Shown here in pieces: positions 1 to 8,325 of a stretch of 64,000 nt of DNA. Both the position numbers and the translations under genes were made by a program. The stretch comes from Natronocalculus amylovorans (lineage in GTDB: Archaea; Halobacteriota; Halobacteria; Halobacteriales; Haloferacaceae), in contig NZ_JAKRVX010000002.1 in the NCBI RefSeq assembly GCF_023638035.1, positions 62,001-126,000 on the forward strand, written 5' to 3'. The notes below the pieces were generated by a model. That model had not been told where the DNA came from, made no database searches, and worked only from the letters and a program-made list of their open reading frames with translations. Positions within the stretch are counted from its first letter, which is position 1. Each line of letters opens with the position of its first letter.

Positions 1-118
1 CAAGCTCAACATCGTCACCAGTGTTTCCAACAACAGTTACTGTGTCGGGAGGAAACACGTCTGCTGCGCCGGCCAGAAGTTTTGGGGTTCCGGTACCCCC
101 AGCGAGAAACGTAACCAT
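1..118 (-). CDS. cofD: 2-phospho-L-lactate transferase CofD, N-terminal 39 codons only
   Basis: The reverse strand from the ATG at 118 reads [15 protein letters not shown] and continues through VVGNTGDD before running off the left edge. This N-terminus with its glycine-rich GGTGTPK loop is characteristic of CofD, which transfers the phospholactyl group to Fo in coenzyme F420 biosynthesis. Only about 39 codons are inside the window, so the active-site residues further on cannot be checked. The gene is divergent from birA with about 80 bp between the two starts. The identification rests on the N-terminal motif alone but that motif is distinctive. Confidence 0.85.
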   Translation of the reverse strand, partial: MVTFLAGGTGTPKLLAGAADVFPPDTVTVVGNTGDDVEL

Positions 119-200
119 AGCGGCTGTTGGCGTTCCGCTAATTAGTATCCGACGCTCGTCGAACCGCGGTGGTTTTGTGAGTACCCTTTCGAGTAGATAT

Positions 201-1160
201 ATGAACGAAACCCGTCGAATGATTCTGTCTGCCCTCTCGTCAGCGCCAGTATCGGGGCCAACACTGGCTGAGAGAGCAGATATTTCACGAGCAGCGGTCT
301 GGAAACAGATCGAGGCACTTCGGAGTGATGGATTCGCAATCGAGAGTACATCGGACGGGTATGTGATTACTGAGGTCCCCGAGTACGGATCTTCGGGGGC
401 GATCGAGTACGGGCTCTCAGCACCGTATACTGTTGAGTACCACGACACACTAGCAAGTACAAACAAACGGGGGCGTGAGCTTGCTGGCGAAGGCGAATCA
501 GACGTTGTTGTCGTTGCTGGAGAGCAAACTGGCGGGCGCGGACGGCTCGGCCGAGAGTTTCACTCTCCAGTCGGCGGTGTCTGGATGACGATTGTGTTGC
601 GGCCTGACCGGCCACCTGCACACGCACCGCTGTACACGCTGGCAGCAGCGGTTGCTGTTGTTGATGCAGCCAGGGCGCTCGGCGTTGATGCGGCGATCAA
701 GTGGCCAAATGATGTGCTTGTTCCAGAGACTGCAGGCAAAACCGAACGTGGCGGTCACAAACTCTGTGGGATCTTAACCGAGATGGAAGGAGAGGCCGAT
801 CGGGTCTCATGGCTTATTGTTGGCATTGGAATCAATGCAGCGATCGATGCAACGTCACTTCCAGCAGCGGCAACAAGTCTTCAATCCGAAATCTCGAAGC
901 CAATCAATCGCGGCGACGTTGCTCGAACCGTTCTTACGTCGTTCCATGAGCATAGCACTGATCTAGATACGGTCCTCGATGCGTGGTGTGAACGAAGTGC
1001 AACGATCGGTATGGAGGTACGTGTGGAAACGTCAACCGGTGTTATTGAGGGGACTGCAGTCGACGTTGTCTCACCAGGTGCGCTCGTTGTTGAAACAGAT
1101 ACAGGGAGGGAAACAGTTCACTCGGGCGACTGTGAGCATCTTCGGCCTGCGTCACGCTGA
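201..1160 (+). CDS. birA: Biotin--[acetyl-CoA-carboxylase] ligase / biotin operon repressor family
   Basis: This 319-residue protein joins biotin to the lysine of biotin carboxyl carrier proteins via biotinyl-AMP. Residues 1-60 form a winged helix ([15 protein letters not shown]), as in BirA proteins that also regulate transcription. The ligase domain follows, with the GRGRLG biotinyl-AMP loop at 112-117, KWPND at 167-171 and KLCGIL near 187. A C-terminal SH3-like domain covers roughly the last 50 residues. The reading frame is open upstream to position 21, but that extension overlaps the start of cofD on the other strand and has no family similarity, so the ATG at 201 is preferred. Its last 9 bases overlap the convergent uspA gene. 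Confidence 0.93.
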   Translation: MNETRRMILSALSSAPVSGPTLAERADISRAAVWKQIEALRSDGFAIESTSDGYVITEVPEYGSSGAIEYGLSAPYTVEYHDTLASTNKRGRELAGEGESDVVVVAGEQTGGRGRLGREFHSPVGGVWMTIVLRPDRPPAHAPLYTLAAAVAVVDAARALGVDAAIKWPNDVLVPETAGKTERGGHKLCGILTEMEGEADRVSWLIVGIGINAAIDATSLPAAATSLQSEISKPINRGDVARTVLTSFHEHSTDLDTVLDAWCERSATIGMEVRVETSTGVIEGTAVDVVSPGALVVETDTGRETVHSGDCEHLRPASR

Positions 1161-1637
1161 GTACAGATCAGCGGCTTCAGCTTCTACACGGTCGTCTGAC
1201 TCGCTCACTCGCACCGTGAGGACCGGAATGTTTGATCCTCGAACGACCTTTTCTGCAACACTCCCCAACAAGAGCCGATCGATACCGCCACGACCATGTG
1301 TCCCCATCACAATCAGATCACAGCCTTCGCGCTCCGCGTATTTGACGATCTGTTTGCTTGGTGCTCCATCAACGACAGCAGTTTCAACGGGAACACCGGC
1401 GGACTCTCCGAGCTCTTTTACCACCGCTACTGCGTCCTTCGCATCCGCCCGGAGCATCTCATCAACACCTTCCCACGAAGACTCCATCGGCAACCCTGCG
1501 TAGCTCGCAGTGTTAACAACGTACAGCGCATGCACCGCTGCTCCGTGTATCTTCGCAAGTGTAACTGCATGTGCAATTGCGCGCTCCCCCTTGACGGAGC
1601 CATCAGTGGGGACCAAGATCCGATTGTATAGTCCCAT
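1152..1637 (-). CDS. Universal stress protein UspA family
   Basis: A 161-residue single-domain Usp protein of usual length. It starts MGLYNRILVPTDGS, carrying the conserved first strand with Asp12. The ATP-binding signature is present as MGTHGRGG at 111-118 followed by GS at 125-126, so it is probably an ATP-binding type. Its specific client or stress is not deducible. The stop codon overlaps the end of birA by 9 bases in convergent orientation. A perfect 8+3+8 palindrome covers the start codon (described separately) and suggests direct control at the transcription or translation start. Confidence 0.93.
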   Translation of the reverse strand: MGLYNRILVPTDGSVKGERAIAHAVTLAKIHGAAVHALYVVNTASYAGLPMESSWEGVDEMLRADAKDAVAVVKELGESAGVPVETAVVDGAPSKQIVKYAEREGCDLIVMGTHGRGGIDRLLLGSVAEKVVRGSNIPVLTVRVSESDDRVEAEAADLYSA

Positions 1638-1653
1638 GTTATCTCATAACATG
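1635..1653 (-). promoter_or_regulatory. Perfect palindrome over the uspA start codon
   Basis: CATGTTAT-CTC-ATAACATG is a perfect inverted repeat with 8-bp arms and a 3-bp spacer. On the minus strand the ATG of uspA is the end of the downstream arm. If the gene is leaderless, as is common in haloarchaea, the repeat covers the transcription start and would act as an operator. It could also fold in RNA and hide the start codon. The function is inferred; the symmetry is seen directly. Confidence 0.55.
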
Positions 1654-1683
1654 ATATTGTAGCTACTAACTTAACTCTTCGCG

Positions 1684-2262
1684 CTATTTTGTTGCACCAA
1701 CGTTCTGTTCGCTCTCGAAGGTTATTGGATCCGGCTCAATGTGGGCGTACTCCACCGCTCGTTGACCGAGCAGTGCGACACGATCGGCAGTTGAATTGTC
1801 AACAAACTCCCCATCCGTGATCGCTGCATGTGCCCGAGGAACGGCTGCTTGGTGTGGAAGAACCCATGCATTGAATGCTCGACAGATCGATCGAAGATGC
1901 TCCAGCGTCGGCAAGGGAAATGAGCCACCAGAAACGGCGAGCAGGCCAACGGTTTTCCCCTCAAACTCGTCGAACCCACAGTGATCGAGCGCATTTTTCA
2001 ACACCCCAGAGTATGAGCCATGATACATTGGGCTTCCCAGAAGAATTGCGTCCGCATCTCGGAGCTGCTGTTTAAGTACGGAAGCGTCGCGTTGTCTCTC
2101 TCGATCCGGATCGAGTGGTGGGATTGTGAGCTCCCGAAGATCAAGGAGTTCGGTTGTTGCACCTGCTGTGTCAGCACCACCGAGCGCGTGCAGTAGGGCA
2201 ACTCTCGTGTAGCTTTGTTCTCTGAGACTTCCACAGACTGCAACAACGTGCGTTCCCGTCAT
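1684..2262 (-). CDS. NAD(P)H-dependent FMN reductase family (flavodoxin-like fold)
   Basis: This 192-residue protein matches the NADPH-dependent FMN reductase / chromate-quinone reductase superfamily. The phosphate-binding loop GSLREQSYTR is at 11-20 and the second flavin loop GSPMYHGSYSG at 76-86, the standard pair in this family. It probably reduces FMN, quinones or azo compounds with NAD(P)H in the cytoplasm; the physiological substrate is unknown. It stands alone between uspA and an HTH regulator, all on the minus strand but with separating gaps of 36-46 bp that could allow cotranscription. Confidence 0.9.
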   Translation of the reverse strand: MTGTHVVAVCGSLREQSYTRVALLHALGGADTAGATTELLDLRELTIPPLDPDRERQRDASVLKQQLRDADAILLGSPMYHGSYSGVLKNALDHCGFDEFEGKTVGLLAVSGGSFPLPTLEHLRSICRAFNAWVLPHQAAVPRAHAAITDGEFVDNSTADRVALLGQRAVEYAHIEPDPITFESEQNVGATK

Positions 2263-2297
2263 ACAGTGGGTATCTGTCGCATGAAATAAAAGACCGA

Positions 2298-3107
2298 CTA
2301 CTCGATTGGTCGTTGCAAATCCAGATGCGTTACTCGTGGACCCAACAGCTCTCGAACTAGTGCAACGAGTGGATTCTTTTGGCCGCTGGCAACGATCGCA
2401 ATCTCCGATGGATCAGGTGCGGTTGGGTCATCCCACATACCAAGAACCATATGTGACCGGTCGGCAAGCACGAGTCGGCTGATCTGTGGACGTTCATCTA
2501 TCGGACCATCGACCCAGTCCATTTGTGGCTCCCAGACCGTTGCTTCTGGGAGCTGTTCGGTGAAAAACGTCCGGGCACTTTCGTCTTTAACGCCTGCATG
2601 GAACGTGACACCACGATCGATCGCACGCTTTGCATACGGGAGACAGGCTTCATCAAGCAACTCATCCGAAAAGTAGAACAAAAACAGCTCATCCATCGCC
2701 CTGTCAGCCAACGCTCGAGCATGCTCATACACCTCTTGACGCGAGTGCAAAATTGTGGTCTGTTCGGCTGCGGGGGATAGGAGCGTCATCGCTGAATAGA
2801 GGGCTTCAATACCATTCCATGTTTCCTCTTCTGCGTCGGAGATTGTCGCAGTCAATTGCGATCGATCGTAATCAACCAGATCCCAGTCTTCGAGCTGTGG
2901 CAGATGCCGATGGTGCAGTGACACGACCATCGACTGAAACGGTGAATTCGGTGCTTCTGAACGCCCTGGTATGGCATCACTGCGTAACAGTTGCGATGCA
3001 AGCTCATGGACTGTCAGCCCGTTTTCAGTCTCCGAAAGCACAGCTAACACAGTCCGCTTGACAGGATCAGATACGATCTGCACGGTCCGTTCTTCGGGTG
3101 ACTGCAT
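2298..3107 (-). CDS. Haloarchaeal HTH regulator with TrmB-like C-terminal domain
   Basis: A 269-residue predicted transcription regulator. Residues 1-75 look like a winged helix (SDPVKRTVLAVLSE, GLTVHELASQLL), followed by HHRHLPQLEDWDLVDYD, which is typical of the DUF7344-type haloarchaeal wHTH. From about residue 115 a second domain with alternating beta strands resembles the sensor domain found in TrmB-like proteins; no ligand can be named. The start at 3107 is immediately preceded by an ACAGT-GT-ACTGT inverted repeat, which would fit autoregulation. Its target genes are not evident from the neighbours. Confidence 0.75.
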   Translation of the reverse strand: MQSPEERTVQIVSDPVKRTVLAVLSETENGLTVHELASQLLRSDAIPGRSEAPNSPFQSMVVSLHHRHLPQLEDWDLVDYDRSQLTATISDAEEETWNGIEALYSAMTLLSPAAEQTTILHSRQEVYEHARALADRAMDELFLFYFSDELLDEACLPYAKRAIDRGVTFHAGVKDESARTFFTEQLPEATVWEPQMDWVDGPIDERPQISRLVLADRSHMVLGMWDDPTAPDPSEIAIVASGQKNPLVALVRELLGPRVTHLDLQRPIE

Positions 3108-3108
3108 A

Positions 3109-3120
3109 ACAGTGTACTGT
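3109..3120 (-). promoter_or_regulatory. ACAGT-N2-ACTGT inverted repeat directly upstream of the HTH regulator start
   Basis: A 5+2+5 inverted repeat (ACAGTGTACTGT) lies one base upstream of the start codon at 3107. Its arms resemble those of the repeat in front of the amphi-Trp gene (ACAGTA-GTA-TACTGT at 7920-7934), though the spacing differs. It could be an autoregulatory operator. At this size chance occurrence is quite possible, so the call is weak. Confidence 0.3.
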
Positions 3121-3173
3121 CATGTGCGACATATAAATCTATTTACACTAAAATCAAGTATCTTACTCAAAAA

Positions 3174-4109
3174 TCAGTTACGCTTGAGACATACGTGAAC
3201 CGATTCAAGCTCTGTACTCCTATTTTCGTTTGTGATATCAACTAACCCATCGGATTCTAAGTCGCTAACTAGTTCGTAGAGCCATTCTCGTCCGAACTTA
3301 CCGCCATAATCAACCCGAATCCGTGGACCAAGCTCATCAAGCGTGAGCTGTTCGTACTCCGCAAGCGTCCGAATCACACGTCCACGAAACTGTCTCCGGC
3401 TTCCAGCGAAAATCGGCTGTGTTGGGACATCGGGAGCGGTAAAGTCACCACTTTCGTATGCGTCACACCACTGCCGCCAAGGGCACCCAGCCTCCTCACA
3501 CCGTGGTGTTTTTCCACACGCGACGCCGCCAAGTTCCATAATGGCATTGTTCCACACGCGCGAGCGGCCGTCTGCCAGCAGCGTATTTGCGGCGGTTTTA
3601 AATACCGAATCGTCATCTGGCACCGAAAACGCTCGATACAAAACCCGCTTAACGTTTGTATCGACAACCGCATCGCCGGTATTGAACGCGAATGATGCTA
3701 CTGCGTTGGCTGTGTACGGTCCAACACCCATGAGATCTTGCAGCTCTGTTGGTGTTTCCGGAAACTCGCCGTCGTAGTCGTCTCGGACCTGTTTTGCGGC
3801 TTCGTGTAGGTATTTTGCTCGGTTATTGTATCCAAGACTGTGTGCGGTCCAAAACGAGACGACATCACCTCGTTGGGCTGCTGCAAGCGACTCCACAGTT
3901 GGCCACTCATCCAGGAAATCTTCCCACGCGCTCACAACACGATCGAGCTGTGTCTGTTGGCTCATCACCTCTGAGACCAAAATTGCGTACGGGTCCGTCG
4001 TTTCTCGCCACGGGTACGACCGATGATCGGACTCATACCAGTCAATAAGTGCGTCTTGGACAGCAGTAAGATCAGCCGGAAGTGTCGATTCGATCGACTC
4101 CTCAGTCAT
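3174..4109 (-). CDS. mutY: A/G-specific adenine glycosylase MutY
   Basis: This DNA-repair glycosylase removes adenine mispaired with 8-oxoguanine. The 311-residue protein has Glu47 in SEVMSQQTQ, the helix-hairpin-helix LMGVGPYTANAVASF at 126-140, and the catalytic Asp150 in VVDTNVKR. A four-cysteine iron-sulphur loop follows (Cys198, 204, 209, 215). Cysteine spacing is C-x5-C-x4-C-x5-C rather than the bacterial C-x6-C-x2-C-x5-C. In place of the bacterial NUDIX-like 8-oxoG recognition domain, the last 85 residues look like a winged helix (FRGRVIRTLAEYEQLTLDEL), so lesion recognition may differ. It is monocistronic. Confidence 0.92.
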   Translation of the reverse strand: MTEESIESTLPADLTAVQDALIDWYESDHRSYPWRETTDPYAILVSEVMSQQTQLDRVVSAWEDFLDEWPTVESLAAAQRGDVVSFWTAHSLGYNNRAKYLHEAAKQVRDDYDGEFPETPTELQDLMGVGPYTANAVASFAFNTGDAVVDTNVKRVLYRAFSVPDDDSVFKTAANTLLADGRSRVWNNAIMELGGVACGKTPRCEEAGCPWRQWCDAYESGDFTAPDVPTQPIFAGSRRQFRGRVIRTLAEYEQLTLDELGPRIRVDYGGKFGREWLYELVSDLESDGLVDITNENRSTELESVHVCLKRN

Positions 4110-4151
4110 TACACGGTAGTATCGCTGGGTGCCGTTTAGCGGTACTGATTG

Positions 4152-4610
4152 TCACTCCTCACACTCGCCGGTCATTGTCCATGCACCCAGGTCTCCATCT
4201 CTGCCGATCCGAATCATTGCTTCAACACACTGTCCATCGTCAGGTTTCAGCATCCATTCGTCCCACTCTGTATTTTCATCAAGTCGAACGGCAACGGAAT
4301 AGTTTGCGGGCCCCTGACTTGCATCTTCAATTGGTTCGATTGAAGGCCGATTATCTGTCTGTGCACTGATTTCGTGGGTTCCCCAGTGAACGCGCTGTTC
4401 ATTTCGATAGACTAGAAGATGGATCGTCTGTGCTACCTCGTCATCATTAACAAGCACTAAGTCTGTCAGTTCGATCGCTGCGTCTGCCTCCTGTTCGGCA
4501 CCTTCTGTTTCTGCTGGTCCAGACAGACAGCCTGCGACGGACCCAGTGAGTCCAACTGCACAGGCAGACAAACACACCGATCGACGAGACATCCGAAAGT
4601 CGTTCTTCAT
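4152..4610 (-). CDS. Tat-exported lipoprotein of unknown function
   Basis: A 152-residue protein whose N-terminus carries a twin-arginine motif (SRRSVCLS), a hydrophobic stretch and the lipobox VAGC, so it is probably exported folded through Tat and lipid-anchored outside the cell. The mature domain is about 120 residues, starts with an acidic linker (ETEGAEQEADAA), and is a predicted beta-rich fold; I do not recognise a functional family. A second in-frame Met lies 6 codons further, directly before the RR motif, and could be the true start. It is monocistronic. Confidence 0.8.
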   Translation of the reverse strand: MKNDFRMSRRSVCLSACAVGLTGSVAGCLSGPAETEGAEQEADAAIELTDLVLVNDDEVAQTIHLLVYRNEQRVHWGTHEISAQTDNRPSIEPIEDASQGPANYSVAVRLDENTEWDEWMLKPDDGQCVEAMIRIGRDGDLGAWTMTGECEE

Positions 4611-4680
4611 ACCAGTAGGGGTTCATCCAAAATTAAATACATTGTCCTCTTTTCGAGCGCGTCACCAATTCGTGAAGTGA

Positions 4681-6024
4681 TCAGTTCACGTCGGTGATTG
4701 CAGCCGTGAGCAGCGAGGCTCCCAACTCGATCTCTCGCGCTGTGACATCAAGTGGTGGAAGCAGTCGAAGCACATCGTACCCACACGAAAGTGTGAGGAA
4801 CCCACGTTTGAGTGCAGCCTCCTGAACATCGTCTCGAAGCGCTTTGCTTTCGAAGGAAACAGCAAGCATAAGCCCTTTTCCACGAATATCAGTCACCCCA
4901 TCCAGTTCGGCATCTCGTAGAAGCTCTTTGAACTGTTGTCCACGAACGGTTGCATTTTGCAGGAGGTCATACTCTTCGATCGCATCGATGGTTAGCGCAC
5001 CCTGTAGCGAGGCAATAATGTCACCAGCGCCCCATGTTGAAGAGATTCGGCTCGTCTCCTCTGGGAAGACATCGGATCGAGAGATTGTTGCGCCAACTCG
5101 CAGCGCTTTCGCAGCGGTGATTACGTCCGGCTCAATTGCATAGTGATCGGACCCCCACATTTCACCCGTTCGACCCATCCCAGTCTGAATCTCATCTGCG
5201 ATGAGCGTAATGTCGTACTCGGAGACGATCGAGGCAATCTCATCCATGAACGTCTCGCTCGGGAATCGGTAGCCTCCCTCACCTTGAATCGGCTCCATGA
5301 TCATGTAGGAAACCTCTTCTGGATTGATGTGGCCGCGTTTCGGATGGAGCTTTTCTCGCAGTTGTGTCGCACCATCAACAAAGAAGCCACAAGAACAGGT
5401 GTCAGACGAACACCTACGATCTGCACAGAATGGGACATCATGCACTGAAGAGATCTCCGGGAAGTGACGGCGGTACACTGACTTCGATCGGTTCAGTGAT
5501 AATGCACCAAGTGTCCGCCCGTGGAATGCACCCTCGAATGTGAACGCGTATTTTCCACCCTCGCTTGCATCATAGCTGATTTTGATCGCGTTCTCGACGG
5601 CCTCTGCACCGGAGTTGGAAAGAAACACCGTATCCATGTCGTAGTGGTCAGTGATATCGACCAGCCGTTGCATGAGTCCTGTTGGTCCAGGGAGCGGATC
5701 CTCATCTGGGGGATGACCACTTGAAACGTAGAAATCCTGCCCTGCGATCTTCAGCGGGTCAACAAGATCGAACTCCCTGAGTTTATCCATTATCTTCGGA
5801 TTATTATAGCCGAGTGGCGCAGCAGCAACGTGGCTCGTGAAATCCATTAGAATGTTCCCGTCTACATCGGTACAAAAGGGACCTTCCGCCTCTCCGGAGA
5901 GATCCCACACAAAATCATAGACATAGGTGCTTGGTGCCGCAACATCGTGATGGGTCTCGACCCACTGTGTGGCCTTCTCTCCAGGGAGGTTTTTGATGAC
6001 GGGTTCCGTGGTATCACGGTTCAT
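4681..6024 (-). CDS. Class III PLP-dependent aminotransferase
   Basis: A 447-residue fold-type I aminotransferase of the ornithine/GABA/acetylornithine group. Motifs seen are SNSGAEAVENAIK at 136-148, FEGAFHGRT near 163-171, DEIQTGMGRTG at 277-287 and the PLP lysine in TAAKAL (Lys306). Between 200 and 212 is a cysteine cluster (C-x4-C-x4-C-x-C) not needed for catalysis, possibly a metal site or structural insert. Substrate cannot be assigned. The reading frame is open 53 codons upstream into the end of the MgtC gene, but homology begins at MNRDTTEPV and the ATG at 6024 gives a 49-bp gap to that gene. Confidence 0.88.
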   Translation of the reverse strand: MNRDTTEPVIKNLPGEKATQWVETHHDVAAPSTYVYDFVWDLSGEAEGPFCTDVDGNILMDFTSHVAAAPLGYNNPKIMDKLREFDLVDPLKIAGQDFYVSSGHPPDEDPLPGPTGLMQRLVDITDHYDMDTVFLSNSGAEAVENAIKISYDASEGGKYAFTFEGAFHGRTLGALSLNRSKSVYRRHFPEISSVHDVPFCADRRCSSDTCSCGFFVDGATQLREKLHPKRGHINPEEVSYMIMEPIQGEGGYRFPSETFMDEIASIVSEYDITLIADEIQTGMGRTGEMWGSDHYAIEPDVITAAKALRVGATISRSDVFPEETSRISSTWGAGDIIASLQGALTIDAIEEYDLLQNATVRGQQFKELLRDAELDGVTDIRGKGLMLAVSFESKALRDDVQEAALKRGFLTLSCGYDVLRLLPPLDVTAREIELGASLLTAAITDVN

Positions 6025-6073
6025 ATAACAGGTAGTAAGAACGGCGTGATAAAACACACCATTTGCTTTTGGT

Positions 6074-7363
6074 TTAGGCGAATACTGCGATCGCAGTCGC
6101 GATGCCAGCAGCGAGCAAGAGCACAGCGCTCCACAACGCAACTTCATTTCGGAATCGAGCAGGCCCATACACTGCAAGACCAACCTTCACAAGAATGCTC
6201 GCTGCGGTTGCAAGCAAAATTGTAATGATTGCTTCATCTGACCCGATCGTCTCGCTTCGATACAACAGTACCGCGGAGGTCGTCACCCCTGCCGAAGAGA
6301 TGAGTCCTGAGAGAAGCGCACTTATAAAGAGTCCGGCGGCACCAAACTCCGCCTGAGCAACTGTACTTCCAGCGAGAATAAATAGAAAGACTGAGCCAAA
6401 TGCAAGCGCATTTTTGAGTGAGAATGGACTTTCGAGCTCCATCTCAACCTCCGTTTGCCAATCAGCAATAAATACTGCAATCACGAAGCTCCCGATAATC
6501 AACACCCCAAGTGGGATTGCAGCCCCCAAAAGAACACCACCTGCTGACAGCGTGAATGCGATTGCAATCACGAGATTTCGGGTTGCCATTGCAGCATTCG
6601 CGAGCAGGACGGCTGCGACACCATACGATACTGCAGCCTCGTTTTGTGTTATATGATCCAGCATTGCTCCGACAACTGCTGCAGAGGATGCTAATCCCCC
6701 AAGAAACCCGGTAACTGCAATTCCTTTTCCACCGTACGTTCGGATCAGCGTATAGTTTGCAATGCCAATGCCTGCGACAGTAACAACCATCAGCCACGCA
6801 ATTCGTGGCTCGAACGGCACGCCAAGAAACTCCACTTCACCGACTGGGAGAAGTGGGTACACAACAAACGCAAGGATTGCAAACTCAATCGTCGATCGAA
6901 GTTCTGTCCGTGACAAGGTTCCTGCAAAGCCGTGTAGCTCTCGCTTAAGCACCAGTAGTGTCGAAGAGACAACCGCGACGGTAACGCCCGCAAGAACGTA
7001 GCCGATTGCAACTAAAACCCCAACACCATACGCGAGCAACAACGACACAGATGTTGTGAGCGAGAGCGACTGGTCTGTCCCTCGGACAATACCTTGCACG
7101 CCAATGAGAACACCCAGTGAAACAACCAAGAGCCCACCAATAATGAGGAGCGACTCACCAAACTGGAATTCTTGTGCAACAATAGTAAACACGGCTCCAA
7201 GCAGTGCGGTCAGTGAGAACGTTCGGACTCCCGCTGGCTTTGCTGACCACTCCCGTTCTAAACCAAGAAAGAGCCCAAGCGCTGCAGCAAGCGCAATTCG
7301 GATGATCGGCCCATCAAGCGTAAACCCAAATAGTGTCTCAGTTTGAAGGGATAAAAAAAGCAT
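6074..7363 (-). CDS. MgtC/SapB family integral membrane protein with DUF4010-type C-terminal half
   Basis: A 429-residue polytopic membrane protein with about 12 predicted helices. The N-terminal third has the MgtC/SapB hallmark (ALGLFLGLEREW, KPAGVRTFSLTALLG). The rest matches the longer DUF4010 type common in archaea and many bacteria. MgtC proteins are linked to magnesium limitation and ATP synthase control in bacteria, but the role of the long form is not established. It lies upstream of the aminotransferase gene on the same strand with a 49-bp gap; no functional link is obvious. Confidence 0.87.
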   Translation of the reverse strand: MLFLSLQTETLFGFTLDGPIIRIALAAALGLFLGLEREWSAKPAGVRTFSLTALLGAVFTIVAQEFQFGESLLIIGGLLVVSLGVLIGVQGIVRGTDQSLSLTTSVSLLLAYGVGVLVAIGYVLAGVTVAVVSSTLLVLKRELHGFAGTLSRTELRSTIEFAILAFVVYPLLPVGEVEFLGVPFEPRIAWLMVVTVAGIGIANYTLIRTYGGKGIAVTGFLGGLASSAAVVGAMLDHITQNEAAVSYGVAAVLLANAAMATRNLVIAIAFTLSAGGVLLGAAIPLGVLIIGSFVIAVFIADWQTEVEMELESPFSLKNALAFGSVFLFILAGSTVAQAEFGAAGLFISALLSGLISSAGVTTSAVLLYRSETIGSDEAIITILLATAASILVKVGLAVYGPARFRNEVALWSAVLLLAAGIATAIAVFA

Positions 7364-7422
7364 ATGTGAAGACGTTTCTCAACACGGATAATAAATGGCC
7401 TGTTGGACCCAGGCAATCTAGA

Positions 7423-7707
7423 CTAGTTTTCAACCGCACCGAGGTAGCGTGACTCCCAGTCCGATCGAGCCTCAATCTCTCTGCGGCCACGGCGAGTCAT
7501 GATGTACTTGTTTGTCCGTCGGTCCTGCTCACCTTTTTCAACAAGCCCTTTACTGACCAGTGTGTCAAGATTTGGATATAATCTCCCGTGGTGAATCTCT
7601 TTTTCGTAGTACTCTTCTAGTTCTTCTTTAATTGCAAGCCCGTGCGGTTCTTCGAGGCCGGCAATCACGTACAATAAATCTCGCTGAAACCCTGTCAAGT
7701 CGTGCAT
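7423..7707 (-). CDS. PadR family winged-helix transcriptional regulator
   Basis: A 94-residue single-domain PadR protein. It shows the family pattern: FQRDLLYVIAGL, the recognition region GRLYPNLDTLVSKGLV, and the wing with RRTNKYIMTRRGRRE. PadR proteins are dimeric repressors, often of transporters or stress genes. It is divergent from the amphi-Trp gene across a 227-bp intergenic region that holds palindromes at 7796-7808 and 7920-7934, so either could be its operator. The inducer is unknown. Confidence 0.92.
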   Translation of the reverse strand: MHDLTGFQRDLLYVIAGLEEPHGLAIKEELEEYYEKEIHHGRLYPNLDTLVSKGLVEKGEQDRRTNKYIMTRRGRREIEARSDWESRYLGAVEN

Positions 7708-7795
7708 CGGTTATGTCACTTCACATATTATAATCAGGTTCTATTAAATATACCGACTGAACCGAAAATCAAGTATTACACAAGTAGAGCGTGTA

Positions 7796-7808
7796 TACTC
7801 AGTGAGTA
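7796..7808. promoter_or_regulatory. TACTC-N3-GAGTA inverted repeat between padR and the amphi-Trp gene
   Basis: TACTC-AGT-GAGTA is a 5+3+5 inverted repeat in the middle of the divergent padR / amphi-Trp intergenic region. The half sites resemble those reported for haloarchaeal TrmB sites (TACT and GAGTA), but the spacing here is 4 rather than 7-8 between TACT and GAGTA. It could instead be a PadR site. This is an inference from symmetry and position only. Confidence 0.3.
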
Positions 7809-7919
7809 CCAAATAAGTGTTTGATTAAAAGAAACTATACAATGTTGAGTATCGGTTTGATATGATAATCTGCTGAATTAACTAGTTTCCAGATCGTCGG
7901 TGAGATTATAACCACTGCT

Positions 7920-7934
7920 ACAGTAGTATACTGT
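7920..7934 (+). promoter_or_regulatory. Palindrome abutting the amphi-Trp start codon, with upstream TATA box
   Basis: ACAGTA-GTA-TACTGT, a perfect 6+3+6 inverted repeat, ends at the base before the ATG at 7935. A TATA-like ATTATAACC at 7905-7912 places the expected transcription start at or next to the ATG, so the transcript is probably leaderless and a protein bound here would block initiation. The divergent PadR regulator is the nearest candidate. Confidence 0.45.
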
Positions 7935-8219
7935 ATGCCAGAAGAAGTTCTGTTTAAGAGCGAATCAAAACACAGCCGAGCAGAAATCGCGGCCTACTTT
8001 CAAGATATTGCAACAAAATTGGAAGCAGGTGACCCAGTGACATTGAGTGCTGGCAGCGACTCAATCACGCTTGAAGTTCCTGCGAACCCAACGTTTGAGG
8101 TAAAAGCCGAGCGCGAAACATCAAAAGGCGGTAGTAACCCAGAGCTTTCGATTGAATTCGAACTAGAGTGGAAGGAAGGTGACGAGACTGGTGAGGACTC
8201 ATCTCTTTCGATCGAGTAA
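7935..8219 (+). CDS. amphi-Trp domain protein
   Basis: A 94-residue acidic protein matching the small amphi-Trp domain family found in haloarchaea and some bacteria: SKHSRAEIAAYFQDIATKLEAGDPVTLSAG, two beta strands and a final strand with SIEFELEWKEGD. Its biochemical role is not known. The ATG at 7935 is preferred because a TATA box sits about 25 bp upstream and a palindrome abuts it. The end of the protein is very rich in Glu, Asp and Ser. Confidence 0.88.
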   Translation: MPEEVLFKSESKHSRAEIAAYFQDIATKLEAGDPVTLSAGSDSITLEVPANPTFEVKAERETSKGGSNPELSIEFELEWKEGDETGEDSSLSIE

Positions 8220-8325
8220 CGATACAACCAATTTAAAAAAGGAGGAGCTGTTCAACAGATACGACAGAGGTTCCAACTACTGTATAGAGCTTGCGCTCCA
8301 CAATTTGTCTTCACGAAAAAGGAAA

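Noticed and set aside
21..200. Upstream extension of birA to position 21
   Set aside because: It overlaps the start of the divergent cofD gene on the other strand and shows no BirA similarity; the ATG at 201 begins the conserved winged helix.
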